From: an uncultured Muribaculaceae bacterium
GTDB taxonomy: Bacteria > Bacteroidota > Bacteroidia > Bacteroidales > Muribaculaceae
Assembly (NCBI GenBank): GCA_934661195.1
Contig: CAKUJD010000006.1
Coordinates: 1 to 64,000 of the forward strand
DNA length: 64,000 nt
Direction of reading: 5' to 3'
Of the stretch, positions 50,874 through 59,049 are shown in pieces. Each line of letters starts with the position of its first letter. The first letter of the stretch is position 1. A model generated the notes under the pieces. It did not search any database. It saw only the letters and a list, made by a program, of their open reading frames with translations, and was not told the DNA's origin. Made by a program: the position numbers and the translations under genes.

Positions 50874-51360
50874 TTAGAGGCACGGAATGGTTGATGATTA
50901 AATCATTGACTTGCGCAAATAGCGAGGCGAAAATCTCCGGGTCGGTGCTGATGAAAGCACTTTCGGCACGGTTGCCTCGTGTGAGGTTCTGTGAGGTGAC
51001 CACCGAGACGGTATCGCCACGCTCCGACTTCACAAGCAGAATCTTGCTGTGGTTGTCGGCAAGATATGTTCGCTCAATGACCTGCGTGATGAACGCCCAA
51101 AGTTTCAGCGTCTTATTGGTTGCCTTATGGTCGAGGACAAGATTGATGCGGCTCACTGTCTTGTCACGGCAAATAAAGTAGAGTCTGCGGAGGAACTCCT
51201 CGGAAATTGAGAACGAAGTCTGCCATATTTCCGAAACACCAACTTGTGACAGAATCCAGTCCAAGATGTCAGCCACCTGCACGGCATTGGAAAGATACGC
51301 CTGGTTGGGCGCGGCTTTCAGCGGACGGAGAATGTCACCGATGTCGGCAGAGCGTTTCAT
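50839..51360 (-). CDS. Phospholipase D-like domain protein
   Basis: The 173-aa product has one PLD half-site: NHSKILLV near residue 104 (the HxK) followed by TSQNLTRGNRAESAFI near 122-137, which matches the HxK...N-x-R pattern of PLD-type nucleases and transferases. Two such half-sites are needed, so the enzyme would act as a dimer. It may cut DNA or RNA. It lies between structural and terminase genes and overlaps both neighbours. A packaging-related nuclease or an anti-host factor are both possible. Confidence 0.65.
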   Translation of the reverse strand: MKRSADIGDILRPLKAAPNQAYLSNAVQVADILDWILSQVGVSEIWQTSFSISEEFLRRLYFICRDKTVSRINLVLDHKATNKTLKLWAFITQVIERTYLADNHSKILLVKSERGDTVSVVTSQNLTRGNRAESAFISTDPEIFASLFAQVNDLIINHSVPLNELFNQRITAD

Positions 51361-51932
51361 TTTGTGGTTTTGGCAGAGCGTTTATGCGAAGGTGCGGCTT
51401 TGGGAGAAGAGACAACAAAATGGCCGTACTCCTCCCAATTTTTGTGCATCTTCTTGTCCAGCTCGATAAGCTCCTTCAGAAACGGATAGCGTTCCGAGTC
51501 GGGGCAAGGAGAGGTGTCAAGCGACAGCGAGCGCAGTTTCAGATGCACCTCCCGCATACGTTGGAGAATGGAAAGGTTCTCCACATATTTAGCCTTGATT
51601 TCATCAGGCAGAGAATCATGGTCGTCACGCTTGCCACGCTGGTGTATGTCGGCATTTGCCGCAAGCGGGATATGCTCTGTAACGATTTCATCAACTTGTT
51701 GCTGCATCTCCTCCACCTGTTCGTGTGTCAGCGACTGCACACGGAAGTTGTAATACTTCTGCAGCCGATACTCGATAAACTCCGCCCTTGCCGACGGATT
51801 GGCCACGAGGTTGCGGTACATAATCTGGTTGCCGGAGAGTTTCAGCAGATACAGCGCGCCAACGGCATAGTCGCGTTGGTCGTTAGGCGTTTCAAGCCAT
51901 TCCTTTATAAGTTCTGTGAATTTGTTGTCCAT
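51357..51932 (-). CDS. Phage protein of unknown function, 191 aa
   Basis: The product is helical, with a conserved N-terminal YAVGALYLLKLSGNQIMYRNLVANP region (residues 22-46, key part LLKLSGNQ), a charged middle and a basic, proline-rich end. It has no motif. ATG 51932 overlaps the stop of the phosphoribosyltransferase gene and its own stop overlaps the PLD-like gene, so the four genes 50598-52603 form a coupled block. Confidence 0.6.
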   Translation of the reverse strand: MDNKFTELIKEWLETPNDQRDYAVGALYLLKLSGNQIMYRNLVANPSARAEFIEYRLQKYYNFRVQSLTHEQVEEMQQQVDEIVTEHIPLAANADIHQRGKRDDHDSLPDEIKAKYVENLSILQRMREVHLKLRSLSLDTSPCPDSERYPFLKELIELDKKMHKNWEEYGHFVVSSPKAAPSHKRSAKTTK

Positions 51933-52603
51933 TATAGTTTATTGTTGATTCCGGCAAAGAACACGCAGTTCTTGCCGAGTGAGACGAGCAGGTTCTGCAT
52001 CGACACGAGCGTCTGCCCCGTAGTGACAAAATCATCGAACACAATGATATTGCGGTGTGGCGGAATATTGTTTGCGTTGAATATAGTCCCGACACGGTGC
52101 TTCGACGGAGCGAAAGCACAGTCCTCATAAAACGGCAGACCGAGCGTTTCAGCGATGCGGATTGATATAAGCGTGGCGAAATTACGCACCTTGTGCCGCC
52201 GCTTCGGTGTGGTGACTATCGCATAATCCTCTGGAGAAAGAAACTGGCCGAGTACAGAACGGATAAGAGGTGCGATGTTGTCGGCAAAGAAGCCGACCAT
52301 GCCGTCATCGCCCTTGATGTCGGTAAGCGTCCGCCCATAGACCGACTTCTTCCACAGCGATATGAAGAACACACCGCCACGGTTGGTTATCTTCATACGG
52401 CTCGGAGAAAAGTCACAGCGCGCCTCTGCGGTATCAAGCTGCTTCCACGCCTTGCGCTTCTTCTCCTCAAACAAGTCTTTGGTCTTGTCAGAAAAAGAGG
52501 AAACGCCAAACTCGGGTACTTCAAGAGATGGCACATCGATACCGTCAAGCATCTCGTCCAGGTCTATCGCACCGCTGTTGGCGTTTCGTTTTTCCATAAG
52601 CAT
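51932..52603 (-). CDS. Phosphoribosyltransferase-like protein (ComF-type)
   Basis: The 223-aa product has the PRPP-binding loop IIVFDDFVTTGQTL near residues 190-203 and an upstream YAIVTTPKRRHKVRNFA strand near 127-143, as in ComF-like type I phosphoribosyltransferases. The first 80 residues are a separate low-complexity and helical lead. In Bacteroidales prophages such genes lie among late genes. Their role (base salvage, DNA modification or protein binding) is not known. It follows the tail-tube-like gene directly. Confidence 0.75.
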   Translation of the reverse strand: MLMEKRNANSGAIDLDEMLDGIDVPSLEVPEFGVSSFSDKTKDLFEEKKRKAWKQLDTAEARCDFSPSRMKITNRGGVFFISLWKKSVYGRTLTDIKGDDGMVGFFADNIAPLIRSVLGQFLSPEDYAIVTTPKRRHKVRNFATLISIRIAETLGLPFYEDCAFAPSKHRVGTIFNANNIPPHRNIIVFDDFVTTGQTLVSMQNLLVSLGKNCVFFAGINNKL

Positions 52604-53176
52604 TCACTCCTTGTCAGAGCAGTCAATGTCACCGTCCGCAGTCTCGATAGTCCCCTTGTAGAACGGAGCCGGCACCTCGTCAGTGGCTTCCACACAGATT
52701 GTTGTGGAAGTGTTGCCGGTTGCGCCTTGACCGAGGTCCTGTGCTACAGTGGACTTGGTTGCCCACTTATCATTGCCCAGAACGCGGTAGTTGCCCTTCA
52801 TATCCTCCACGATGAACACATTGTCGGAGTTGTTGATGTAGGCGGCAGCCGCAGAAGCCTCCGCGCCCACGCCGGGGTGTACGGCAGTCAACTTGTTGAG
52901 CTGAGTCTGGCTCGGAAGTTCGCCCTGTGCCTCACTTGTGAGCTGCGACTTGTCGGGCAGAATGTCGATATACTGCCATTTTTGGTCGGAGACGAGAGTG
53001 AACGAGCCGTCAAGAACTGCAGATGTCGGTCTGCCGTTCTCGTCACGGGGCAATTGAGGGAACGCCACAATCGCACTTTTTGCGAGATAGTAGATGCGAC
53101 GCTTAACGCCCGGCAGCTCCGGAGTGCCTTGACACCAGGCGAGAGATTTCTGTATTGAGTTGCAAGTCTTTGCCAT
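52604..53176 (-). CDS. Probable major tail (tube) protein
   Basis: The 190-aa product is beta-rich with an N-terminal TPELPGVKRRIYYLAKSAIV strand pair (residues 18-37), a DGSFTLVSDQKWQYIDILPD block near 55-75 and a C-terminal FYKGTIETADGDIDC strand. Size, beta content and the place 12 bases after the major capsid gene suit a tail-tube subunit or head-decoration protein. No tail-tube motif is certain. A PRTase gene follows with a one-base junction. Confidence 0.55.
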   Translation of the reverse strand: MAKTCNSIQKSLAWCQGTPELPGVKRRIYYLAKSAIVAFPQLPRDENGRPTSAVLDGSFTLVSDQKWQYIDILPDKSQLTSEAQGELPSQTQLNKLTAVHPGVGAEASAAAAYINNSDNVFIVEDMKGNYRVLGNDKWATKSTVAQDLGQGATGNTSTTICVEATDEVPAPFYKGTIETADGDIDCSDKE

Positions 53177-53188
53177 AGGTATAGTGTT

Positions 53189-54151
53189 TTATACAGTTTT
53201 CAGTTCAATTGTTTTGAAGCGCCGTTTGTCAAGCGACTCAAACTGCACGCCGAAGAACATTGTGGCAATGTACGAGAGAATGAACGGCTCGTACTCCTTC
53301 ACCATAACGTTCTCGATGTCGCCCATTTGGTCAAAACCTACAAGCATGTTGCTCTTGGTGGTAACGTGCATGAACTTTGAGTTCGCCTTGTTGTATAGCG
53401 GCACGAATTTCAGTTTGCCGTTAGATCCCTCCACGGCTTGTTGTCCGTACTGCGTGTTGTACGGAATGCCGCCGTGCGTGAGCAGGTAGCCCTCATTGTA
53501 CTTATCCACGAAGTCCTGCGAGCAGTAGAGGTATAGGTCTTGTGAACGCAGCCGTGGGTCGAGAGAGAAAAGAATCTCCTTGGTCACATCAACAGCGTTG
53601 GCGGAGGAAAAGTCCTCGGAGAGCTTCATATAGTTGCCCTTATCGGCGGAAATTTCACCGGCGGTGATTTCGCTTTGAGTAATGGTGTCGAAGCCATTGA
53701 ACAAGTCTTTGGTGGTCGTGCCGTTGGCATTGCGCACACCGTTCCAGATGGCATCGTTCAGGTGCTCCGACAGGTTCTTGGCTATAAGCGAGAGAACGTG
53801 CTTCGCAGTCGGGGTTGACATCTGTCCGTCGCCTTTTGTTGCACCTGTGCCGAGTAGGGTGGAGATAGCTGAGTTGGGTTCAAACTTCGCCACCACAGAA
53901 CCAAAAAACGTCTCGATTTCACGATACGAGAGGTTTAGGTTGTAGTCTGTGGAACGAGAGGGGTTGTAGGGAGCGAATTGAGCGTCGCCGGTCATCGTGC
54001 CGACACGTTCCTTGTAGCGAATGCCGGGACGGGCCGTCATATACTGGAGCGTGTCCTGACAGCCGATGATTGGTAGCATAAGCAGTTCGGAGCGGTACTT
54101 GATTGCCGCCTCCTGATAGTCTTTCGGGGTGAATGAGAATTTACCAGCCAT
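53189..54151 (-). CDS. Major capsid protein (HK97-like)
   Basis: The 320-aa product follows the head protease-scaffold gene by 33 bases, the classical order in HK97-type heads. It has an N-terminal helix (SFTPKDYQEAAIKYRSELL, residues 6-24), an E-loop-like RPGIRYKERVGTMTG near 41-55 and helix-rich P-domain parts (TAKHVLSLIAKNLSEHLNDA near 115-134). The C-terminal A-domain strands lie around MLVGFDQMGDIENVMVKEYEPF near 270-290 (key part FDQMGD). Length is normal for a coat protein without a large delta domain. Confidence 0.8.
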   Translation of the reverse strand: MAGKFSFTPKDYQEAAIKYRSELLMLPIIGCQDTLQYMTARPGIRYKERVGTMTGDAQFAPYNPSRSTDYNLNLSYREIETFFGSVVAKFEPNSAISTLLGTGATKGDGQMSTPTAKHVLSLIAKNLSEHLNDAIWNGVRNANGTTTKDLFNGFDTITQSEITAGEISADKGNYMKLSEDFSSANAVDVTKEILFSLDPRLRSQDLYLYCSQDFVDKYNEGYLLTHGGIPYNTQYGQQAVEGSNGKLKFVPLYNKANSKFMHVTTKSNMLVGFDQMGDIENVMVKEYEPFILSYIATMFFGVQFESLDKRRFKTIELKTV

Positions 54152-54184
54152 ATAGCATTGTGGGTTAAGGGTTACAGATTATTG

Positions 54185-55177
54185 TTAAACCTCGTTATAG
54201 AGTTTGCGTGCGGCGTTGATGCTGTCGCAAAACTTCTCGTAGTCGTTCTTTTCGGAAGCAGTCGTAGGGTGTTTGCCGTTGTCAACAACCGTTGTCGTAG
54301 ATGCGGCAGGTGAGGCTTTTAATGCCGCGACTTGCTCTTCAAGTTCGGTTATTGCAGCGGTTTTGAGACTTAGCGCGGTTTCGATTGCGTTCAGTTGCTC
54401 GTCAGTCAGCGAGGCCTTGCCATCGGTGAGCGTGATGCTGTCCACGGCAAGCAGCTTGCAGACAGAGTTGTAGATCTTGTTCATTTTTGTATGTGATTTA
54501 GGCTTGTTGGCAAAAAAAGATGACAGCCGGTCGAAGAAGGCGCGCATTGCGCTGTCTTTGTCCTCGATAGGAATATTCGGCAACGGAATGCCGGCGGCAG
54601 CCATTGCCGAAGCCACATTGTCTGTGAGTTTTGGAGCCGTTTCACTGGCTATGTCGGTGATTTCATCAACGAATCCCCATTCAAGAGCCTCCTTTGCCGA
54701 GAGCCAGCCGCCAATATGCATCAAGTCAAGTAATGACTGTATACTTTTCTTGCACTTTGAAGCATACATCGATGCGATATTTACGTCAAGTTTATCGAGG
54801 TCGGCAGCCGCCTTTTCGCAATCGGCGATAAGCGTGCGGAACTGGTCGGCATTGAGCGACCCCCACTCAAAGAACGAAGACGAGCACTTGTGAACGAGAT
54901 ACATCGCGTTTCGGTCAATCGATATATGCTTCGCTCCGAGAGAAGCGATGGTGGCAGCAGATGCGTTCATACCAACGAAATGAACGGACACCGAGCCATG
55001 ATTGGAGAAAGCCGAAGCGATAGAGAGTGCGGTGGCAAGATTGCCACCGAGCGAGTCGATAAGGACTTTCACTTCCTTACCATCGTTTTTGGCAAGAATG
55101 AAGTCAACGAAATCACGGTCGAAGTCGGCACCGCCGACGAAGCCTTTTAGGTGTAGGTTGTATTGAGTTTGTGGCAT
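54185..55177 (-). CDS. Head maturation protease (ClpP-like) fused to scaffold
   Basis: The 330-aa product has a ClpP/crotonase-like serine protease (residues 1-185): an IDSLGGNLATAL loop near 41-52, the nucleophile region GMNASAATIASLG near 69-81 and the histidine in YLVHKCSS near 93. From about 230 the rest is a charged coiled coil (LSLKTAAITELEEQVAALKA) and a linker. An in-frame ATG at 54484 (MNKIYNSVCKLL) could start a separate 99-aa scaffold from the same gene, as in other phages with nested protease/scaffold genes. It cuts the scaffold and prohead proteins during head assembly. Confidence 0.82.
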   Translation of the reverse strand: MPQTQYNLHLKGFVGGADFDRDFVDFILAKNDGKEVKVLIDSLGGNLATALSIASAFSNHGSVSVHFVGMNASAATIASLGAKHISIDRNAMYLVHKCSSSFFEWGSLNADQFRTLIADCEKAAADLDKLDVNIASMYASKCKKSIQSLLDLMHIGGWLSAKEALEWGFVDEITDIASETAPKLTDNVASAMAAAGIPLPNIPIEDKDSAMRAFFDRLSSFFANKPKSHTKMNKIYNSVCKLLAVDSITLTDGKASLTDEQLNAIETALSLKTAAITELEEQVAALKASPAASTTTVVDNGKHPTTASEKNDYEKFCDSINAARKLYNEV

Positions 55178-55260
55178 ATCAAATGTTTATATGCCACGAA
55201 GATACCTTTATATAATACGTTGGGAAAAGACACAAAAACGGAGACAATGCCCCCTTTATA

Positions 55261-55306
55261 AAAAGAACGCCCCTCAAGTATGCTGTCTTGCGACTCGCCT
55301 GAGGGA
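55261..55306 (-). terminator. Hairpin between the second Abi_2 gene and the head genes
   Basis: On the reverse strand CCCTCA (55300-55305) pairs with TGAGGG (55271-55276) around a 23-base loop and is followed within seven bases by five T residues. It could end the Abi_2 transcript or control read-through into the head operon. The rest of 55178-55391 is empty. Confidence 0.45.
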
Positions 55307-55391
55307 CTTGTTATCTTTGAAAATAAATGTTGTCTGCTTTTGTGTATGCAAATTTATGAACAATTCGTTTAACTGCAAAATTTTTTATGAC

Positions 55392-56357
55392 TTATTTCAA
55401 ATTTCGCCATAAGATTTCTTCTTCCCAGTTGTCAGGGAATCCCATTGCACCCTTTTTTGCTTCAGGAAATTCAACGAACAGTTCCTTTAATCTTCTTGTA
55501 AATGACGAGTCAGGATTGACCGTCTGTAGAAGATAGTTTATCATGGCGATGAAGTAATACAACTTCCTTCGGTTTTCAGATGTCGGATTTGAAAGCCACT
55601 TGTGTCTTTTGGAAAAACTCAACAATGCCGGCTCAATGTTAATCTCCCTGTTCCACAAACGGGCGTGATGTGCGCAAAGATTGCGTACATAGTTCATTGT
55701 GTGGAGCCAAGATGTGAAAATTTTGGGAGGCAAATCAAAGAACGCTGCGATATCATTCAAATCCGAACGTTTGGCCAGCGAGGTACAGATGCGAGAAAGA
55801 TGTTTGAAGTACATCACTTCCACGCACATCCATGATGGCGGGTTGGTCGGGGATTCATAAGTGTTTTTATAATGTTCAATGAAAACCTCCGGAATCTTTT
55901 TGGACAACTGGTCTTTGATGTGATTTTGAATCTCGCTGAAAACGTCAATTGTTTCAATCGAACCGTCAGACAACACTTTGCGTCTGACTTGGAAAATAGA
56001 GGGAACATCTTGCCAATGTGAACCGTACTTGTGGCTGAGTTGATATACAATTTGGCAACGAATGGCGACCTCGATTTTCTCTATCGCGTCAAAGATGAGA
56101 ATGCGGAGTTTGCGGTCAAATTTATATAACGAGTATATTTGGCTCCAAGTTGTCCCAAACTTGAAATCATCGGCTATGCAACCACCTGATTTCTTCTTGA
56201 AAGGAATCATATATCCGCTAAGGCGATAATAAGAAATGGTCATCAGCCGCATTTCCGCCTTTGCTTCCTGCTCAGCGCTCTCAAAAATCAGACCGCGAGA
56301 TTTTAATAGTTCAACCTGTTGTCGATATGTCAATGGTGGCTTACTATACTGTTTCAT
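55392..56357 (-). CDS. Second Abi_2 family protein (AbiD/AbiF, HEPN)
   Basis: I start it at ATG 56357 (MKQYSKPPLTYRQQVELLKSRGL), because upstream codons run through a terminator. The 321-aa product has the SYYRLSGYMIPF block near 42-53, the HEPN motif RNLCAH followed by HARLWNR near 230-243, and the family C-terminus GFPDNWEEE. It differs clearly from the first copy at 47218, so it is not a recent duplication. A TAAATTTG box ends five bases before the ATG, which suggests a leaderless message without the hairpin RNA seen at the other copy. It lies between ardA and the head genes. Confidence 0.92.
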   Translation of the reverse strand: MKQYSKPPLTYRQQVELLKSRGLIFESAEQEAKAEMRLMTISYYRLSGYMIPFKKKSGGCIADDFKFGTTWSQIYSLYKFDRKLRILIFDAIEKIEVAIRCQIVYQLSHKYGSHWQDVPSIFQVRRKVLSDGSIETIDVFSEIQNHIKDQLSKKIPEVFIEHYKNTYESPTNPPSWMCVEVMYFKHLSRICTSLAKRSDLNDIAAFFDLPPKIFTSWLHTMNYVRNLCAHHARLWNREINIEPALLSFSKRHKWLSNPTSENRRKLYYFIAMINYLLQTVNPDSSFTRRLKELFVEFPEAKKGAMGFPDNWEEEILWRNLK

Positions 56358-56425
56358 ATCCGCAAATTTACGAAATATACAAATTTTTGGCAGACAAAAA
56401 ATTGCTAAAAATGAAATGTCAAAAA

Positions 56426-56451
56426 CAAAAAAAGCCGCCATTGCGGCGGCT
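56426..56451 (-). terminator. Intrinsic terminator after ardA
   Basis: On the reverse strand AGCCGCC-GCAAT-GGCGGCT (56451-56433) is followed by seven T residues. It lies 22 bases after the ardA stop and separates early genes from the Abi_2 and head genes. Confidence 0.9.
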
Positions 56452-56472
56452 ATTGGAGAGAGATTGGCATCA

Positions 56473-57093
56473 TCAATAGCGACGGAACACGAAGCCGTCA
56501 TCGAAGTAGTAGTCACTCATAAACAAGTCGCGTGCGAAAGCGGCGTAGTCGAAGTAACAAGCGAGATTGCCCATCAGTCTGTCAAGGTCATAGCACTCGT
56601 CAATCAGCTCCTGCGCATAGTCCTCCTCGCTTTTGTATTCGCCCACATAGCAGTCGTCGAAGTGCTCCAGCTCCTCGCAGCCCCAACCCATAAAAGCGTC
56701 CACGGCCTCCTTTGAGTGCTTGCCGCAGAGCTCGCTGTACTCTTTGATGTTGTTGAATATTTCTTCATCAAAGCATGTTTCCGAATACCATTCGCGAGGG
56801 AAACCCTCATAGTCCTGGAACATCAGTTCCGGATCGTTCTCGTCAGCGTGTATCGCCTTGCAGAAGATAATGAACTCGTCATAGTCATCGAAAGAGGACA
56901 AGTCAATCCAAAGGCCGCAGAGATTGCCGTCATTGTATTTGGCGTATGTGCCGCAATATACGCTCGGCTCGCCTGTCAGGCTGCTTTTGTGATAGCCCAC
57001 GTCCATTTTGAGAGTTTCAGGCGTATAGCCTAATTCTTCGAGGCGAGCCACTTCTTTGTCTTGGATAATCAGTTGTCCGAATTGTAGTTTCAT
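56473..57093 (-). CDS. ardA: Antirestriction protein ArdA
   Basis: ArdA mimics B-form DNA and blocks type I restriction enzymes when phage DNA enters a cell. The 206-aa product has the family opening VYCGTYAKYNDGNLCGLWIDLSSFDD (residues 45-70; key parts CGTYAKYN and GLWIDL), the antirestriction motif region and very many Asp and Glu residues (net strongly acidic) through the end. Length is slightly above the usual 165-180. It is separated from the primase genes by a cluster of tiny forward-strand ORFs and has a terminator behind it. Confidence 0.92.
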   Translation of the reverse strand: MKLQFGQLIIQDKEVARLEELGYTPETLKMDVGYHKSSLTGEPSVYCGTYAKYNDGNLCGLWIDLSSFDDYDEFIIFCKAIHADENDPELMFQDYEGFPREWYSETCFDEEIFNNIKEYSELCGKHSKEAVDAFMGWGCEELEHFDDCYVGEYKSEEDYAQELIDECYDLDRLMGNLACYFDYAAFARDLFMSDYYFDDGFVFRRY

Positions 57094-57220
57094 AACAGTA
57101 AAAATTTGAGTTTAACAATGTAGTCAGCGTAAAAGATTTTCTTTTACACTGCCACAAAATGGCTGTGGCAAAGCGCACCGGACACAAGGAAGATAGCCGT
57201 TCTGCAACGGAGCGAAGAAC

Positions 57221-57276
57221 GGAGGAACACGGAGTGCAAACCTGTCCTTGTGGGTAAGCGCACAGCCATAACTTTG
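57221..57276 (+). promoter_or_regulatory. Repeated forward promoter-like segment, copy 2
   Basis: The block GGAGGAACAC, GTGCAAAC, TGTCCTTG, then TAACTTTG (57269-57276) and GTAAAA matches copy 1 at 40092-40154. A TTG (57248-57250) lies 18 bases before the -7 box. It reads into a set of small forward ORFs and away from ardA. Confidence 0.55.
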
Positions 57277-57481
57277 CGGCGTAAAAGGAAACTTGCTGAC
57301 CACAGCAGTAACTCAATCGGTTATGGAACTACGGACAACGACCAAGACAGAGAAGTGTCGATAAATAGAAAACTGCTTGCAAGAAACTCAAAAAAATGGT
57401 GGCATACAAACACAAAAGGTGAGCCGAGCTCCGATATAAGGCTTTCTCCATACCACTTACAGCAATCTCCCTTTGGTGAAA

Positions 57482-57610
57482 ATGATTGTCTGTTTCGATG
57501 ATTATGATTCCATATTGAGCGCAAGGTACAGCAGTGAGGACTTTCCGCTTAGCAAGACTAAGTTTCTCTTGTTGTATTCGGAGTGCGGTGAAAAAACACA
57601 ACTTCAATGA
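57482..57610 (+). CDS. Tiny forward ORF, 42 aa
   Basis: The frame starts with ATG 57482 and encodes an acidic-to-basic peptide with MIVCFDDYDSIL and FLLLYSEC stretches that look protein-like. It follows another open frame with a KKWWHTNTKGEP stretch (about 57365-57501) whose start is unclear. Its stop overlaps the next ATG (ATGA), the sign of a real coupled pair. No function is known. Confidence 0.4.
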   Translation: MIVCFDDYDSILSARYSSEDFPLSKTKFLLLYSECGEKTQLQ

Positions 57611-57702
57611 ACAGCAGTTCGCAAACACAAAAAAACGCCGTGACACCTTTTTGTTGGAGCAAGAGGAACGAACCAGATGACGGAATAGGTGAAATACAAT
57701 AG
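57607..57702 (+). CDS. Tiny forward ORF, 31 aa
   Basis: ATG 57607 overlaps the stop of the preceding tiny gene and the frame ends with TAG 57702. The peptide is polar with one Cys-Trp pair. Coupling and uniform direction are the only support. Confidence 0.35.
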   Translation: MNSSSQTQKNAVTPFCWSKRNEPDDGIGEIQ

Positions 57703-57724
57703 CGAGGAATAAATAATTACGCAG

Positions 57725-57964
57725 TTGACGAGTGCCATTACCGACTGTCGGCAATCTTGCTTAGACATCACTTCTGTTTACGACTTTATGAGAGCCAACT
57801 ACGAAGATAACGTGCTGTTTCTTACGCCATCAAGCCAATCCTATAAGAGCCGCTACAATGGTGGCTTACCGATTAAAACAGCCGTCTATTCATCACGAAC
57901 CGACAGTGGAACAATCTTTCTCACAAAATATCAGATGAAGGTTTCTATCAGATGTCGCACTTAA
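57725..57964 (+). CDS. Small forward protein, about 79 aa
   Basis: The frame 57725-57964 encodes a mixed alpha/beta peptide (SVYDFMRANYEDNVLFLTP, YKSRYNGGLPIKTAVYS, SGTIFLTKYQMKVS) with good coding character. It lacks an early ATG: TTG 57725 or the ATG at 57788 (MRANYEDNV) are the possible starts. It is last in the forward cluster and its end overlaps the reverse-strand gene at 57948 by 17 bases. Such small phage genes next to ardA are often anti-defence or early takeover factors. Confidence 0.45.
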   Translation: MTSAITDCRQSCLDITSVYDFMRANYEDNVLFLTPSSQSYKSRYNGGLPIKTAVYSSRTDSGTIFLTKYQMKVSIRCRT

Positions 57965-58373
57965 CGAGCGACTTGATGGCCGTATGTGTGATTTCGTACT
58001 TCACTCCCGCACATTCGTTGGCGGTATTGCCAAACGATATTGTACGCTTGATGACCGGGAACGGAGTTTCGCGAGAACCGATGATGTATGAACCGCCGCT
58101 GATGTCGGTTACGATAAAAGCTATATGGGCGTTTACCGGCAGCACGTTCTCCGAGGAGAACTTCAGCGTAGCCGTGTCAAGGCGGTTGCCATTGTCATTT
58201 GTGGTCATACACTCGCACTTAGGCTCATCAAAGAATGCCACGTCATGAATGTCGGTTAGAATAGGCACCGGCATACCTGCTATGCCTCGCAATGCGATGT
58301 CGGGTATCAGTCTGTCAGCATATACCCAACCAATGAACTTTACACCGGGAAGAATTTGTTTGGTGGTTCTCAT
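57948..58373 (-). CDS. Phage protein of unknown function, 141 aa
   Basis: The product is beta-rich with GVKFIGWVYADRLIPDIALRGIAGMPVPIL in the first 40 residues (key part IALRGIAGMPVPIL), an acidic CECMTTNDNGNR loop with a Cys pair and a SGGSYIIGSRETPFPV strand. It has no signal peptide. It sits in the early region downstream of the primase gene. No family is recognised. Confidence 0.6.
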   Translation of the reverse strand: MRTTKQILPGVKFIGWVYADRLIPDIALRGIAGMPVPILTDIHDVAFFDEPKCECMTTNDNGNRLDTATLKFSSENVLPVNAHIAFIVTDISGGSYIIGSRETPFPVIKRTISFGNTANECAGVKYEITHTAIKSLVKCDI

Positions 58374-58410
58374 TACTGCATCAATCGTTACAATCGTATC
58401 ATCAATATTT

Positions 58411-58899
58411 TCAGGCCTTGAAATCCGAACGATTTCTGCGCATTTTCTTCACACGCTCATACGACTTGTATGAGTTGCGCTTGCGTTGGTAGCGTTTCGC
58501 AATGGCGTTCCAATTTGTTTCCGTCATCTCGATGCCGTTCTTTTCCATGAACGCATAGATGAGTTCGTCCATTCGTCTGAACACTGAAACGAACTTGTTG
58601 AGCGAAGTCCACATGTCAATATCGAACCGGTTGCGAATGCAAGATACCAACAAGTCCTCCGCTGCCTTGGGTAGATAGAAGAACGTTTCCGGCGGTTTGT
58701 GCTTGAACTGAGGAATCACGATGGCAAGACCGCCATTGCGGCTGGTCTGCGGAGCAACGCCATCGGGAAGTCTTTGCAGGAACTGTTCGAGAATGCTCCG
58801 CTCGATGCTGCCGCGCATCAGGCATACAGGATTGTTGCCGCCCTGCTCATGCACGAACCATTGGGAAAGATATGGGTCAAGGGTAATATATACGTTCAT
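58411..58899 (-). CDS. Phage early-region protein, 162 aa
   Basis: The 162-aa product has an N-terminal beta domain (MNVYITLDPYLSQWFVHEQGG) and a helical C-terminal half with a very basic end (KRYQRKRNSYKSYERVKKMRRNR). This suggests DNA or RNA binding. Proteins with this start and basic tail appear in early regions of Bacteroidales phages. Function unknown. It starts about 150 bases from the iteron-like cluster. Confidence 0.6.
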   Translation of the reverse strand: MNVYITLDPYLSQWFVHEQGGNNPVCLMRGSIERSILEQFLQRLPDGVAPQTSRNGGLAIVIPQFKHKPPETFFYLPKAAEDLLVSCIRNRFDIDMWTSLNKFVSVFRRMDELIYAFMEKNGIEMTETNWNAIAKRYQRKRNSYKSYERVKKMRRNRSDFKA

Positions 58900-59049
58900 A
58901 TCAAGAGTTGATTAGTATTGCAAAATTACTGATAGTTAGGCTATTTGCATAGAAGTAAAGGGCGACAAAGGGCGAAGCGACAGCAAACGCAAATAAGCCG
59001 AACAACAGGAGAACAAAATATTGGTCTGGAAATACCATATAAATAAGGG

